DNA of 64,000 nucleotides from Sinohyriopsis cumingii (taxonomy: Eukaryota > Mollusca > Bivalvia > Unionida > Unionidae), in the NCBI GenBank assembly GCA_028554795.2, contig CM068824.1, forward strand, positions 157,588,789 through 157,652,788, given 5' to 3'. Positions 54,872-57,227 of the stretch are shown here, in pieces; the stretch's first letter is position 1; every line of letters begins with the position of its first letter. The notes under the pieces were generated by a model, which did not search any database, was not told the origin of the DNA, and saw only the letters and a list, made by a program, of their open reading frames with translations. The translations under genes were made by a program, and so were the position numbers.

Positions 54872-57187
54872 ACATCATGTTCTATTCACATTATCAAATC
54901 GATAATACTTAAGTCATTATTATTCGGCAATTTCATGTACTCTGATGAATTAATACGCATATATTTATGGCAGTGCAAACCTTTATAAAATTATCAAAAT
55001 GCTTTTCTGATTAATAGACGGATCACAATTACAGTTTCTATTCTGTCACTGCTATATATGGTTCCCGCAATAAGTACATATATTGCAGCCGATTTTATGT
55101 ACATGTTTATATGTATGTACGATCTATCACGGGCGTAACTACCGCCTCCACGGAAACTGCAGTGTATGGGGTTGTTGGGATGTCTCCTGTAATCTTTATC
55201 ATCGGAGAGAAAATAGTTCATTCCTACGGGAGAAGAGGGCTGAATGGGATGAGGAAGGGAGTAAAGCATGGTTGTATGAAACAGCTATGATATCCTGGCC
55301 CTAAAGTACAACACCGCACCTGCCCCATCCCGCCATCCACCCTGGTTGGAGTTATCAATAAAACAAAAATATACCGCTCCGGTGGCCTCGGATGCGGGAG
55401 GTCGTGGGTTCGATCCCCGGCCGAGTCATAGCAAAGACTTACAAAAATGCTACCTCACTTAGCGCTCAGCATTAAGAAGTTAGTGTTAGGACTGGTCGGC
55501 CTGGCGTTAGGATAATGTGACTGGGTGGGACATCATGATACATGTCTGCGGCATGATGCCCAGTGTTAGACATCACTATAAACTATCACACTGCAGACAT
55601 CGTAGCGATATGACTGATTTTTTTTTTTAAAGCTACGTTAAAAATCCAAATCACACACACACACACACGCATAAAACAAAAATATATACTCACCAGTACA
55701 TTCCCTTGAGCATGTGGAGATGGGCTGTTGCACTTGTAGTGGACCTAAAATCAAAGGAGAAAAAAAGAGAATAATAATAATAATAATGAGGACTTTGTAT
55801 AGCGCCTAATCTTTAGAATCTCTAAGCGCTTTACAATATTAGACAACACCTATAAGATAAAAAACATATAATAATATTATTACAAAAACAAGCACCATGA
55901 AATTAGAAAACATACAAAATATATGCTGAGAATATTTAAGGTAGGAAACATTATTAGGTCTTTAAGTTTGTTCTTGAAGTCAAAATAAGTGAGTTTTGAG
56001 AGCCCTCTTGAATATGATCACTGTGTCTTTGTGTCTACGTTCAGTGGGCAAGTCATTCCACGTTGCTGGGCCTTGGTATGCAAAAGAACGCTGTACATAT
56101 GACTTTGTTAGAGAGGTACATTGTATGTATGAATATAAGTGTGTTGGCAGGTAGATATATAGTTAAATTAAACAAGAACGTTGTTTAACGCGCAAAATAT
56201 ATAGACAGTCTGATTAAAATCAGAACTCCACAGTCCTAGGGGTCATATTCTAATCACCTTTGAGTTAGCCAGTGGAGATGCGACGTTCAGAAATCTGAAA
56301 GTGAATCCAATCGTTCGGCACACATTGATGCTCTTCAGCCTCACTGCTTAGTCTCCCGAATGCGAAGATATAGGACTTCAAATGATGATATAAATTAGCG
56401 ATTATGGTAGTAACATTAGTCAACAGAACATGACCCCTAAGTGGTCACTGTTAGACCTTAACGTAGGACAGATGAGGTCTGATTTTAATCAGATTGAATA
56501 TATACATACAGTGTCAAAACTTATGCATACAATGTATGTATGTATGTGTGTATATGTGTGTGTGTCCATCCATCCATGCATCCATCCATCCATCTACTAA
56601 TGAATCCAGTTGTCCTTCCTTCTTTCCATCAAATATCTTACTGTCATTTTAATTAATTTAAAAATATTTCTAACGTTTGGGAAAATGTTACCATTTATGA
56701 ACTCTTGACTAACTATCAAAGCAATACATTATACGATGTCCTTTTCGAGTGCCGGTCAAAGTCTTTCTTTGTTCGGAGCGGAAATAAGTACTTGTTAGTC
56801 AAGAAGCAGCAAACAGCTCGGCACGAAGGTTCAAATGACAAGCAAAACATCATGAAAAGGTTGATAGGTGTTTTCGTAAAATGACATGTTTGGGGCAAAT
56901 GCACATATGTAGCATATACCAACAGAACCGACACCCAACTTTTCATTGATGTCAGGTTCGCAAGATAGTTGGCGAATAAATGGGCATGCTAACCAATGGT
57001 TTCTTCTTTCATTATTTAACTCATTTTTTCATAAATCTCATTAAAATATGTATCTGTCTAATGTTATCCTTCTGCTTTTGCGTTAGTTTTTTTGTGGTGG
57101 GTGGGTGCGGAAGATGATATTCTTCCATCAAAGAGCTTGATTGGTGCAGAACGTTAGGAAACTGGTTTTTACGTGTGTCGTTACCAA

Positions 57188-57227
<40 letters not shown>

